A stretch of 64,000 nt of DNA from Ovis canadensis (taxonomy: Eukaryota; Chordata; Mammalia; Artiodactyla; Bovidae). This document shows, piece after piece, positions 54,241 through 63,918 of this stretch. The notes under the pieces are model-generated. The model was not told where the DNA came from. It searched no databases and saw nothing but the letters and a program-made list of their open reading frames with translations. The DNA is taken from positions 5,044,501-5,108,500 of the forward strand of contig NC_091247.1 of assembly GCF_042477335.2 (NCBI RefSeq), in the 5' to 3' direction. Position numbers and translations under genes: made by a program. The number at the start of each line of letters is the position of its first letter. The first letter of the stretch is position 1.

Positions 54241-54516
54241 GACAACAGCAAATGGGTCCACTGAGCAGATCCTGTGACAGGCAGATGGGTACAGGAACCG
54301 AGGATCCAGACCCAGCTCTCAGAATAATCCCAGAGCCGGCAGGAGAGCGTGTTGAGGGATCAGTGGTCTACAGTACCTCTGCTTCTCCTGTCTTCTTCCA
54401 CACTCTTCCTTCTAGATAGAGCTGGGATTGCATAAACCCCTAGCGTCTCTGCCCCTGCCTGCACTCCCTTCGCCTCCACCCCTGGAGAGGAGTTGCTCAA
54501 TCTGGTTGGTGAGTTT

Positions 54517-54801
54517 TTTGTTTGTTCATTCATTTGCTTATTTAGGCTGCCCTGTGTCTTCGTTGGCCTACGGGCTTTCTCTAGTTCCGGCCAATCCGGG
54601 CTCCTCTCTGTGATGCCCCGGCTTCTAACTGTTGTGTCATCTCTTGTTGCAAAGCACAGGCTCTAGGGTGCTCAGATTCAGTAACTGTGAGGCTCCAGCT
54701 CAGTTGCCTCGAGGCACGTGGAGTCCTCCTGGACCAGAGATGGAACCAGCGTTCCCTGTATTGCAAGGCAGACTCAACCATTGGCCCACCAGGGAAGCCC
54801 C
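54517..54801 (-). mobile_element. CHR-type SINE, long, perfect 15-bp TSD
   Basis: ttcattcatttgcttattta tail, accagagatggaaccagcgt, gcccaccagggaagcc. Flanked by ctggttggtgagttt at 54502-54516 and 54802-54816. Confidence 0.95.
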
Positions 54802-54816
54802 CTGGTTGGTGAGTTT

Positions 54817-55179
54817 AGAAGGAGAAAACGGACCCATGAGACTCAGCCCCTTCCTCTGTCCTCCCCCGGAGCAGGAAACACAGTCTGCCCTGTCTCCCCC
54901 ATGCCCAGTTTTATAAGGTTGCCCTGAAGCTCCTTGTTCATCTCCCCTCTGTCTTGTGAACTGTCTGCCTTGCTCTCCACAGACTCAGCATTGTCATCTC
55001 ACCTCAGGGGGTCCCTGCGGCTCTGCCTGGGTCCCTCTCCCTGCTCCATGGCCTGGAAACTCTCCAGGCATTAAGCTAGGACAGTCATAAGGCTACCTTG
55101 CTTGTTTCCATCCTTCAGGGATGACTGTCCCTCCTTCCTTTCTTCATTACTCAACCTTGGTCAGTTTATGAGATAGATA
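54817..55179. other. Unique stretch, no feature seen
   Basis: No gene, repeat or regulatory motif stands out. Confidence 0.4.
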
Positions 55180-55345
55180 CTCATGACCCCAATTTGTTAT
55201 TCCCATTTTACCGATGCGCCAATATGAGGCAGGCACGAGCAGTACCCTCATGTCACAGATGAGTCAACTGGGGCTTAAAGCTGTTCAGTCACTTGTACAG
55301 GGTTGCTTAGCAAGGAGCAGGACCAGAACTGGGACCCAGTTCTTT
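55180..55345 (-). mobile_element. MIR SINE
   Basis: tattcccattttaccgatgc, gtcacagatgagtcaactgg and aggaccagaactgggaccca are antisense MIR landmarks. Confidence 0.8.
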
Positions 55346-55525
55346 CTTTCTTCAAGGATCTGAAACATCGCATTCTACTGCCTCTCCAAGTACATTTCAT
55401 AACCAAGGGTAACTATTCCATGTTGTTCTCCGCTGCCCAGGTTCTCGTGTGTCTGTGCCCTCATCTAAAACAATAGGGAATAAGAACCTGCCTGCAGAAA
55501 CAATAACATGAACGTGCAAGATACG

Positions 55526-55735
55526 GGCTTCCCAGGTGGTGCCAGTGGTGAAGGACTCGCCCACCAGTGCAGGAGATAGAAGAGATCTGAGTTCGAGCCC
55601 TAGGCTGGGAGGAGGGCATGGCAACCCACTCCAGTATTCTTGCCTGGAGAATCCCCAGGGACAGGAGTCTGGCGGGCTGTAGTCCACAGTGTCACAAAGA
55701 GTCGGACATGACTTAGCAGCTAAACAGCGACAGAA
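55526..55735 (+). mobile_element. Bov-tA SINE, diverged
   Basis: gggcttcccaggtggtgcca, gttcgagccctaggctggga, ggcaacccactccagtattc and the gacatgacttagcagctaaa tail. Confidence 0.9.
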
Positions 55736-55925
55736 TTGGACTAGGGGTCACCCTAACGGCCTCATTTTGATGTCATCAACTTTCAAGGCCCTGTGTCTCC
55801 AAATACAGTCAAATTAATACAGTCAATTAATTACAGCCCAAAATACAAATGTGGAGGTCCTGGGGGCTAAGGCTTCAACATGTGAATTTGAGGGGAGACA
55901 CAGCTGAGTCCATGACAAGGTGCCA
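55736..55925 (-). mobile_element. MLT1-type LTR fragment
   Basis: ggggtcaccctaacggcctc, gtgtctccaaatacagtcaa and aggcttcaacatgtgaattt match the antisense 5' half of MLT1. Confidence 0.75.
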
Positions 55926-56510
55926 GGGGGAGCTGTGGAAAGAGGGTGACAGCTGGGTCGGGGGGAAGGGAGGAACAGCCTCCCCCCCGCCACCGCACCG
56001 CCCCAGGTGCAGACTGTGTCCTCCAGTCCCCAGTGTCCAGCTGTGAGCTTGGGGGCATCTGCCCACCCCTCCCTACCCCACGTGTCACAACCAGAGCCCA
56101 TTCTGCTGTGGGTGGCCCGGGGCCTGGGCAGGGTCTGTCCCCCCAGACAGGGCTGCATCCTCAAGCCCCAGTGGCCTGCCCCTCTCTCATCACCAGGCCT
56201 GGCCGCTGCGGGCCCCTGAGCCATCCCCGTGGGGCTCTCAGCCCCTCCCCATTCAGGGCAACATTGCAGGATCACCGACTGGAGCGTGAGGAAGCTCGGA
56301 CCCTGTGAGCCGAGCCGGGCCCCCCTCCCTGCTGTGTTGTGTGTGAGGTCGCCAGAGCTCCGGGACACCCCTGGCGTGGTTCAGGACAGAAGGGGGCTCA
56401 TCCTCAAACCCCTCCCACCTTCAAGGAGGCAGGGCCAATCCTGCCCTGCCCCAGGCCTCAGTTTCCCCATCTGCTCAGGGACACATTGGACTCAATGATG
56501 TACGTCTTCC
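55926..56510. other. Unique GC-rich stretch, no gene supported
   Basis: Long frames on both strands (181 codons at - 55823-56368) overlap each other and the MLT1. No known protein. Confidence 0.4.
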
Positions 56511-56570
56511 ACTCCAAGGCTGCGGTCCATAGGGCCACAAAGAGTCGGACATGACCGAAGCAACAGCAAG
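56511..56570 (+). mobile_element. Bov-type 3'-terminal scrap
   Basis: aaggctgcggtccatagggc then cacaaagagtcggacatgac is the end shared by BovB and Bov-tA, followed by a CA-rich run. Confidence 0.75.
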
Positions 56571-56579
56571 CACACACAC

Positions 56580-56784
56580 GAGACACACTGACCTTGGCAT
56601 TTATTGCAGCTTTGTTTATGATTTTAAAATATTGGAAACATAAGTGTTCATCAAGAAGAAGATGCTTAAATACATTCTTATACATTCATACAGTGGAATG
56701 CTACACAGCTTTTACAAAGTATCAGGAGGATTTGTATGTATTAGCAAGAAAGATGTTCAGTCTTCCTATGTATGTATGCGTGCA
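56580..56784 (+). mobile_element. L1M 3' region fragment
   Basis: catttattgcagctttgttt, aatattggaaacataagtgt and cagtggaatgctacacagct are typical L1. Confidence 0.75.
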
Positions 56785-56837
56785 TACTCAATCGCTCAGT
56801 CCTGTCCAACTCTTTGCGATCCCATGGACTTCACGGG
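56785..56837 (-). mobile_element. Bov-type 3'-terminal scrap
   Basis: caatcgctcagtcctgtcca then actctttgcgatcccatgga. About 50 bp only. Confidence 0.8.
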
Positions 56838-56955
56838 GGATTTAATGTACATCTTTATTTTCATTAGTGATTTACTTGATGGTATATGTGTGTCCTCTAG
56901 CCTCCTAGTCGAGAAAAGCTATTTCTAGCTTTTTTTTTATTGTGCAAGTGTGGCT

Positions 56956-57142
56956 CTCTGGGACCTTTTGGACTGTAGCCCACAAGGCTCCTCTGTCCGT
57001 AGGATTTCCCAGGCAAGATTACTGGAGTGGATTGCCATTCCCTCTGCCGGGGGATCTTCCCGACCCAGGGATAGAACCCCCATCTCCTGTGTGTTCTGCA
57101 TTCGCAAGCAGTTTCTTTATCTCTGAGCCACCTGTGAAGCCC
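56956..57142 (-). mobile_element. Bov-tA SINE
   Basis: ggactgtagcccacaaggct, cccagggatagaacccccat and tgagccacctgtgaagccc. A 10-bp internal duplication-like stretch (tgtgtgttctgcattcgcaa) replaces part of the normal head. Confidence 0.9.
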
Positions 57143-57198
57143 ATATGTCTGTACTATACATACATATGTATGTAAATGATAGTACATTGCTTTAAAAT

Positions 57199-57218
57199 AT
57201 CTATCTATCTATCGATAT
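57199..57218. repeat. (ATCT)n microsatellite, short
   Basis: Four to five ATCT units ending in atcgatatc. Confidence 0.85.
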
Positions 57219-57229
57219 CCTCAGTCCCA

Positions 57230-57535
57230 TGCAGGTCTGTGAGAAGGAGCAATGCTCTGCTCCAGGCAACCATTCAAGGACAGCCTTCTTCTGTCTTCCA
57301 CCTTCACCACCACAGAAAGAGAAGAGAGGGAGAGCACAGAATCAGGTGTGGGAGGTTTTCATGGGCTGGGCATGGAAATGACAATCATTACTTTAACCAC
57401 ATGTCATTATCCGACCTTGAACATATACGGCCACTCCTCACAGCAGGAGGAGGCTGGCCATGTGGCAGCAGTGGTCTTGGTGAGCATCTAGCCAGCTTTG
57501 GTCACCCCAAATGATTTGTAGCTTTTAAACCAATT
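57230..57535 (+). mobile_element. LTR-like ancient repeat, unassigned
   Basis: gggaggttttcatgggctgg then gcatggaaatgacaatcatt resembles the segment at 11520-11600. Probably the same old family. Confidence 0.35.
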
Positions 57536-57584
57536 CATTAAAAAAAAAAACAACAACAAACCCTTAAGTGTGTGCATGGGTATA

Positions 57585-58236
57585 TTCAGTCCAGTTCAGT
57601 TCAGTCGCTCAGTCGTGTCCGACCCTTTGAGACCCCATGGACAGCAGCACGCCAGGCCTCCCTGTCCATCACCAACTCTCAGAGTTTACTCAAACTCATG
57701 TCCATCAAGTCGGTGATGCCATCTAACTGTCTCATCCTCTGTCATCCCCTTCTCCTCTTACCCTCAATCTTTCCCAGCATCAAGGTCTTTTCAAATGAGT
57801 CACCTCTTCGCATCAGGTGGCCAAAGTATTGGAGTTTCAGCTTCAGCATCAGTCCTTCCAATGAATATTCATGACTTATTTCCTTTAGGATGGACTGGTT
57901 GGACCTCCTTGCTGTCCAAGGGACTCTCAAGTGTCTTCTTCTCCAACACCACAGTTCAAAAGCATCAATTCTTAGACGTTCAGCTTTCTTTATAGTCCAA
58001 CTCTCACATCCATACATGACTACTGGAAAACTGTAGCTTTGACTAGACGGACCTTTGTTGGCAAACTAATGTCTCTGCTTTTTAATATGCTGTTTAGGTT
58101 GGTCATAACTTTTCTTCCAAGGAGCAAGCGTCTTTTAATTTCATGGCTGCAGTGATTTTGGAGCCCCCCAGAATAGTCTGTCACTGTTTCCACTGTTTAC
58201 CCATCTATTTACCATAAAGTGATGGGACCAGATGAT
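57585..58236 (-). mobile_element. BovB LINE, 5'-truncated
   Basis: gttcagtcgctcagtcgtgt, ccatcaccaactctcagagt, tcacatccatacatgactac and gtgatgggaccagatgatgg. The ORF2 remnant on the minus strand (58017-57742) keeps MYGCESWTIKKAERLRIDAF. Confidence 0.95.
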
Positions 58237-58264
58237 GGGAGTTCCAGGTGATGGAACGAATATA

Positions 58265-58349
58265 TTGGGTTAGCCAAAAAGTTCATTCAGGATTTTCCTT
58301 AAGATGGAATGGTATGGAAAAACCTGAACGAACTTTTTGGCCAACCCAA
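58265..58349. mobile_element. Mariner MITE hairpin (mir-2284/2285-like)
   Basis: An 85-bp element consists of 34-bp terminal inverted repeats (31 of 34 positions pair) around a 17-bp spacer. It begins TTGGGTTAGCC, ends GGCCAACCCAA, and is flanked by the TA dinucleotide (58263-58264 and 58350-58351) expected of Tc1/mariner insertion. Transcribed RNA would fold into a near-perfect hairpin. The 3' arm at 58319-58340 looks like the mature sequence of the ruminant-specific, mariner-derived mir-2285 family as I remember it, and the 5' arm at 58276-58297 resembles mir-2284. Expression is not shown by sequence. Confidence 0.88.
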
Positions 58350-58359
58350 TATTTTTAAT

Positions 58360-58500
58360 ATAGAGAAATCTGGAAAGATATACATGAGGTTGTTCCCTCT
58401 CGTGAGGGAAAGGGAGACTGTCACTTTTGGATGTCTGTTATTTCGCACAACGATGGCACATATTTTTCTTAAAGATTTACAGAATGATAGTACAGTGCTT
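58360..58500 (+). mobile_element. Possible L1M 3' fragment
   Basis: tctggaaagatatacatgag and gatttacagaatgatagtac resemble an old L1 end. Weak. Confidence 0.35.
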
Positions 58501-58801
58501 TTCTAAAAACGGCTTTGAGCCAACAGAGTTTAGAATTCTAAATGTTCACTAGGGGGCAGGAGAGATGTGCGTTTCTGTGCTTCTGCTATTTGCTGATCAC
58601 CGTTTACTCACCTCTTGCATAACTTCCTCCTCCAGCAGGCCATCTGTCAGATTCGCTGAGCTGCTTGAGAAGACGGCACCCAGGCCTCTCACGCTGGCGG
58701 GCTTCGGCTGCGTGCTCAACCATCCCGTTTTAATCAGTTGTCAAGGCTGTAGTTACCTTATGTGTCAGGACTGAAAAATGTGTCTTTCATACCCAGCTTT
58801 T

Positions 58802-58939
58802 TTTTTCGGGGGGGGGGGGGGTTGCTGTGCTGGGTCTTAATTATAGCATTCAGGCTCTAGTTCCCTGACCAGGGATCAAACCCAGGCCCCCTGCATCAGG
58901 AGCACGAAGTCTTAAGCACTGAACCACTAGGGAAATCCC
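58802..58939 (-). mobile_element. CHR-type SINE with 14-G run
   Basis: gctgtgctgggtcttaatta, ctgaccagggatcaaaccca and gaaccactagggaaatccc. A 14-G run lies at 58808-58821. Imperfect flanking repeats (…cccagctttt / …accagctttt) suggest the target duplication. Confidence 0.88.
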
Positions 58940-58990
58940 GTGTTTCAGACCAGCTTTTGAGTACCCAGAACAAGAAGTCTGGTAACTTAC

Positions 58991-59292
58991 CTGAAAGTGA
59001 CCATTGCTCAGTCGTGTCCAACACTTTGTGACCATCTTTGTGAAATCTCCAGGCCAGAATACTGTGAGTGGATAGCCATTCCCTTCTCCAGGGGATCTTC
59101 CCAACCCAGGGATTGAACCCAGGTCTCCTGCACTGCAGGTGGATTCTTTGCCAGCTGAGCCACAAGGAAAGCCCAAGAATACTGAGTGGGTAGCCATTCC
59201 CTTCTCCAGGGCATTTTCCCAGCCCAGGAATCAAACCAGGGGCTCGTGCATTGCAGGCAGATTCTTCACCAACTGAGATATCAGGGAAGCCC
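58991..59292 (-). mobile_element. Bov-A2-like dimeric SINE
   Basis: One Bov copy (58991-59175) is followed by a second, partial head copy beginning aagaatactgagtgggtagc. Same dimer layout as 25234-25539. Confidence 0.9.
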
Positions 59293-59374
59293 CAACTTGG
59301 CTGAGAAAAAGCCAAAGTACCATGAAGCCAGTGTCCTTCCTGCTCTGCTGGGGTCAGTCTGGGAGATGCCACTT

Positions 59375-59625
59375 TTTTTTTTTTAATATGGCTGCGCTGG
59401 GTCTTCATTGCTTTTGCATGGGCTGTCTCTAGTTGAGGCAAATGGGCTATTCTTCATTGCAGTGCACAGATTTCTCATTGTGGTGGCTTCTCTTGTTGTG
59501 GAGCACAAGCTCTACACGGGCTTAGTTTCTCCTCAGCATGTAGAATCTTCCTAGACCAGGGATCGAACACATGTCCCCTGCATTAGCAGGCGGATTCTTA
59601 TCCCCCTGGACCACCAGGGAAGTCT
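59375..59625 (-). mobile_element. CHR-type SINE, long form
   Basis: ttaatatggctgcgctgggt, gaccagggatcgaacacatg and ggaccaccagggaagtct. Flanks tgccact / tgccaca suggest a short target duplication. Confidence 0.9.
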
Positions 59626-60238
59626 CTGAGCAGTGCCACATTTAGAAAGGGCAGAGTTGACCCCGACATCTGTCTCCAGCTTTTGGAGGATGTCTGCGGA
59701 CATTTCCCCAGTTTCCTGAGCCCTGAAACCAGATGGGGAATGAAGCCACGTGGAAGGAAGGGGGCTGTGGGGGACTCACGCTCATAGTCATGAATGATGA
59801 GTAAAATCTCAGTGAAAACGGATCCCCAGTGCCCTTCAAAGTCATGAAAGCATTTGTCTCCTCTATTCGGACTGCTCTGATTCTCTGAGTTGAGATAAAT
59901 ACCCTCACAGCCAGACAGCATGGTGGGCTCACACACCCCGCCCCCCGCACCCCTCTGGAACGTCCATCACAGCCAGTCTCATAGAGGAGTTTTGGAGGGA
60001 TCGAGAGTCCCACCCCCAACTCCCTTAGAGCTCCCAGAGACCTGGACCCAGGACTTGTTCGTCTTTGTTTTTCTCATGAGGCTGGTACACCAAGGACATG
60101 AGGTCTCTGTGAATAGAATGGAACTGAGCTGAATTGAACTGAACACAGTTGGAGCGTCATGGAATGTACTGTGAGACGCTGGAGGAGAAGTCTGGGTTAG
60201 GGAAATTCAAGTGTTACCAAGTCCACGCTCATGCTGCT
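59626..60238. other. Unique stretch, no gene supported
   Basis: No repeat is recognised except a BovB-tail-like (tgaac)n trace at about 60120-60143. Confidence 0.4.
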
Positions 60239-60239
60239 T

Positions 60240-61000
60240 GCCACACGACAGGCCAATAAACTGAGACACGAGTTGTTGGGGCAAGGAATAGCAATTTTAT
60301 TTGGAAAGCCAGCAAACTGAGAAGATGATGGATGTGTGCCCCAGAGAACCATCTTGCCTGTATTAGAATTCAGGCTTGTTTTATACTAGAAGGGGAGGGA
60401 GTAAAAAACATTGCCTGGTTCCTGCCAGTCAGCCTCCCAAGGGGATGTGTTCATTTCTTCCTTTCTGCAGTCATTTACCAACTGGGTCTGGTCAGGAGGT
60501 TTCCTGTGAACTGAAAAAAAAAAAAAAAAAGCGAGGGGGTATTTTAGCTCAGTGCTCATTACCTGGGAGGCAGAGTTCCCCGAGATGAGCCATTATGTGT
60601 AATTTAAGCTTATAGCCAATATCCCTTTAGTGATTAACTTGTAATGGAATACAAAGGCTCTTTCTTGTTATAGTAGCAGAGGTTAAGACATGAGCCTGGA
60701 GCAGGCTGACCATATACTAGAAATGTGTCTAGTATAACCCCCACTCAGCCAAGGGGGTTAACTTCCACTGTAGAAGATGCGTGTGCCTACCTTTACCCAA
60801 CCAGCAAGGTTGGACCCTAGCTCATGTTTGGAAGGTGTAACCCCGCCCACTTGGCCAGTTGGACCAGAGACCGGCCTCTGACTGGAGCTGGGCCAATCAG
60901 ATCATCTGTCTTGGAACTCAGGTTTGGGAATAAGCATGCTTCAGGGGTCCCGCCTGCCTGCTGAGGTGGGAGAGGAGGGGACCTGGTGGTGGCTGGATAA
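60240..61000 (-). mobile_element. Retroviral LTR (artiodactyl ERV)
   Basis: On the minus strand a TATAAAA box (+ 60379-60385) lies 84 bp before an AATAAA signal (+ 60296-60301), then U5-like sequence, which is the LTR order. The upstream part (to about 61000) is U3-like, with a 17-A run and two overlapping hairpins at 60713-60760. No retroviral genes are adjacent. The 5' boundary is uncertain, and terminal TG/CA and target duplication were not located. Confidence 0.6.
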
Positions 61001-61142
61001 GGGGCCACATGTGCAGGTCAGGTGCCAGGGAAGCATTGCACTTCCTGCCCTTCAGGTCTATCCATGAGACACACCCCCCATGCTTTCTAATGAATTCTTT
61101 TTGCCAAGCCTTTATGAAACTGGTATCTATTGGACCACAAAC

Positions 61143-61450
61143 CTGTCAATCCTAAAGGAAGCCATCCCTGAATATTCATTGAAAGGACTGTTGCTGAAGC
61201 TGAAGCTCCAATACTTTGGCCACCTGATGGGAAGAGCCGACTGACTGAAAAAGACCCTGATGCTGGGAAAGATTGAGGGCAGGAGGAGAAGGGGAGGACA
61301 GAGGATGAGATAGATGGTTAGATTGCATCACTGACTCAATGGACATGAATCTGAGCAAACTCTGGACGATAGTGGAAGACAGAGAAAACCGGGGTGTCGC
61401 AGTCCATGGGGTCACAAACAGTCAAACAGGACTTAGCGACTGAATAAAAG
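61143..61450 (+). mobile_element. BovB LINE 3' fragment
   Basis: ctgtcaatcctaaaggaagc, aatattcattgaaaggactg, gctccaatactttggccacc and gacttagcgactgaataaaa. Downstream of, or inside, the LTR region. Confidence 0.93.
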
Positions 61451-62067
61451 CCACACGACACGTGATCAAATAAATACTTCCTGATCTAGGCCCCATCCTC
61501 CTAGGATTACCGTGAGGGCTGAGGCAGTGACTGAACTCACGCAAGCCCCAGGCAGCCCTCATACTGTTGCGTACTGTTAAATAGTATGGAATCCACCTCT
61601 CCTCTGATCTGCAATCAGATACAGCGGTGAGATCATCCCTGAACTGACGATGCAGTTGGGAGTTCAGGCAGGCTCCCGTGAAGTGACGGCCAACAAGCCA
61701 AGATGGCACAAGCTCCGGAGGCACCAGACTCTCTTCGGTTGTTTTCTACCCTGGTCTCATGAACTTCTGCTGTTCCAGTAGGTGACTGTTGTCTGCAAGT
61801 GCCAAGATGGGGGTGTTACCCTTTTGGAAAAGGCCCCAGTCTTAAAAAGGCTCTCTCAGGAAGCTCCTGGCCACCTCGCTGTCCCTTCCACGGTGGAGTC
61901 TGCAGAGATGTGTAGTGGTCATCGGTCCACCCCTCCCTGGATTTTTGGGAGAGGGCCCAGCCGCACGCATGCAGGTACTGACTGAGCCCGTTCCCTGGGC
62001 TGCTGCCACGAGTGCAAGCCAGACGTGGGCTCGGCACCAATAACGATTTTCACTTTCTGTATCTCAT
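61451..62067. other. Unique stretch, no gene supported
   Basis: No coherent coding frame or repeat is recognised. Confidence 0.4.
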
Positions 62068-62117
62068 GCTGTTTTTTTACATTGACATTTTATTTTTATA
62101 TTTTCTAATTGAAGTAT
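62068..62117 (-). mobile_element. L1 3' end, part 1
   Basis: tttttacattgacattttat then ttttctaattgaagtat is the antisense ruminant L1 3' UTR start. It continues after BovB at 62525. Confidence 0.75.
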
Positions 62118-62524
62118 CAGTTCAGTTCCGTCGCTCAGTCGTGTCCAACTCTTTGCGACCCCATGAACCGCAGCACGCCAGACCTCCCTGTCCATCACCA
62201 ACTCCCAGAGGTCACTCAGACTCATGTTCATTGAGTCAGTGATGGCATCCAGCCATCTCGTCCTCTGTCATCCCCTTCTCCTCCTGCCCTCAATCTTCCC
62301 CAGCATCAGGGTCTTTTCAAACGAGTCAGCTCTTTGCATCAGGTGGCCAAAGGATTGGAGTTTCAGCTTCAACATCAGACCTTCCAATGAACACCCAGGA
62401 CTGATTTCCTTTAGAATGGACTGGTTGGATCTCCACTTTCAAGAGTCTTCTGCAACACCACAGTTCAAAAGCATCAATTCTTTCGCACTCAGTTTTCTTT
62501 ATAGTCCAACTCTCACATCCATAC
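62118..62524 (-). mobile_element. BovB LINE 3' fragment inside L1
   Basis: cagttcagttccgtcgctca, gttcattgagtcagtgatgg, ctcacatccatact. About 400 bp. Confidence 0.95.
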
Positions 62525-62800
62525 TATAATGGTGTGTTAGTTTCAGGCATACAGCAAAGTGATTCAGTTATACACACCCACAACCCCCCCCCACACACAC
62601 ACATATATTCCTTTTCAGAGTCCTTATAGATTATTATAGGTTATTGAGTATAGTTCCCTGTGCTATATGGTAGGTCTTCGTTGATTATTTTATATATAGT
62701 CATGTATATATGTTAATCCCAAACTCCTGATTTATCCCTCCCCACCCCCACCCCCCCATCCCTTTTGGTAAACATAAGTTTGTTTTCCATGTCTATCTCA
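62525..62800 (-). mobile_element. L1 3' end, part 2
   Basis: gtgtgttagtttcaggcata, cagcaaagtgattcagttat, ttccctgtgctatatggtag and taaacataagtttgttttcc are the antisense ruminant L1 3' UTR. A quadruplex-capable tract lies at 62736-62762. Confidence 0.9.
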
Positions 62801-62834
62801 TGATATTTCGACATCTTCAAAGTTTTGCTGACCT

Positions 62835-63520
62835 GGGAGAGGCTAGCCAGTTCTTAGAGATGTAGAAGGCAGAACACCTTTCGTGCACAAACCACCCCAT
62901 CTGAATCTTCAGCCCCAACCGCTTTATAAGAAGACACGCCTGCTTCCATATGGTTCTCCAGTTCCTCTTATCTGTCACATAACTCTCACGCAGCACGCCG
63001 ATATTTCCTCTGCCCTTAGGCACCTGCGCTACGTAGGCAGCACAGTGGCGAAGAACCTACCTGCCAGTGCAGGAGATGCAAGAGACTCAGGTTCGATCCC
63101 TGGGTCGAAAAGATTCTGTAGAGTAGGAAATGGCAACCCACTCCAGTACTCTTGCCTGGACCGTTTCATGGACAGAGGAGCCTGGCAGGCTACAGTCTGT
63201 GAGGTTGTAAAGAGTTGGACATGAGTGAGCACACACGCGAGGCAACTAGAGCCCGCCCCTTCCGCCCAGAGCCCATCGGAATTGCTCCCACTAGTCACTC
63301 CTCAACTGTTTACCCTACACTTCCTAGCCTTTCCTGAAAAAAAAAAAAAATCCCTATCCTGAGTGTTCCTCTCACCCCCACTTCTGCCTCCTGACCACCC
63401 TGACGCTCCTGCATGGCTCTGCATGGCATGCGTGCCTCCTTCTCTCAAGAAATCTAAGTAATAAATCCTTCTCTCAGTGGCACTGGCCTCTCCATGTCAC
63501 TCAGTCACCTCCATAACTTA
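62835..63520 (+). mobile_element. Possible retroviral LTR split by Bov-tA
   Basis: gctttataagaagacacgcc (TATA-like, 62921) and, beyond a Bov-tA, agtaataaatccttctctca (AATAAA signal near 63460) look like the two halves of an LTR in + orientation. Termini were not found. Confidence 0.4.
63029..63238 (+). mobile_element. Bov-tA SINE
   Basis: gcgaagaacctacctgccag, gttcgatccctgggtcgaaa, gcctggcaggctacagtctg and the gacatgagtgagcacacacg tail. Confidence 0.92.
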
Positions 63521-63529
63521 AAATCCCAA

Positions 63530-63665
63530 GGGTACAGACGAGACAGTCCCTGCCTGTAGGAGCTTACAGTGTCCTGAAGGGGACAGACATTAAACAGATA
63601 ATGAGAAATTGAATATGGAGGTGTGTGCTATCAAGGAGACATATAGGAAGCTGCAAGGGTCTTAA
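63530..63665 (+). mobile_element. Ancient mammalian repeat, unassigned
   Basis: acagtccctgcctgtaggag, cttacagtgtcctgaagggg and acagacattaaacagataat match a common old repeat. Family not assigned. Confidence 0.45.
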
Positions 63666-63732
63666 CCCTCTGAGATGCTGAGATGGATGTCCATGGATTT
63701 TGCTTCATTAGCATGTGTTCCCAAGACACTGC

Positions 63733-63918
63733 TTTTTAAAATAATTAAATCGGCTGCACTGGGTCTTACAGGACATGGGATTTTCGATCTTTCTTGTGGC
63801 ATGTGGGGTCTTTTTTAGTTGCAGCATGTGGGATCTAGTTCCCTGACCAGGGATCAAACCCAGGCCCCCTGCATTGGGAGCATGGAGTTTAGCCACTGGA
63901 CCCCCAGGGAAGTCCCCC
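63733..63918 (-). mobile_element. CHR-type SINE
   Basis: ggctgcactgggtcttacag, ctgaccagggatcaaaccca and ggacccccagggaagtcccc. Flanked by cactgc on both sides (63727-63732 and 63919-63924), a possible short target duplication. Confidence 0.92.

Noticed and set aside
53677..54261. 194-codon minus-strand frame with repeated hydrophobic segments, suggestive of a membrane protein
   Set aside because: The repetition comes directly from the tandem CCAAT repeat DNA inside an LTR-like element, so the protein reading is an artefact.
60240..61460. Shared 11-mer gccacacgaca at 60240 and 61450 as a target duplication enclosing LTR plus BovB
   Set aside because: Retroviral duplications are 4-6 bp, and 11-mer coincidences are common at this window size; neither element ends cleanly at these copies.
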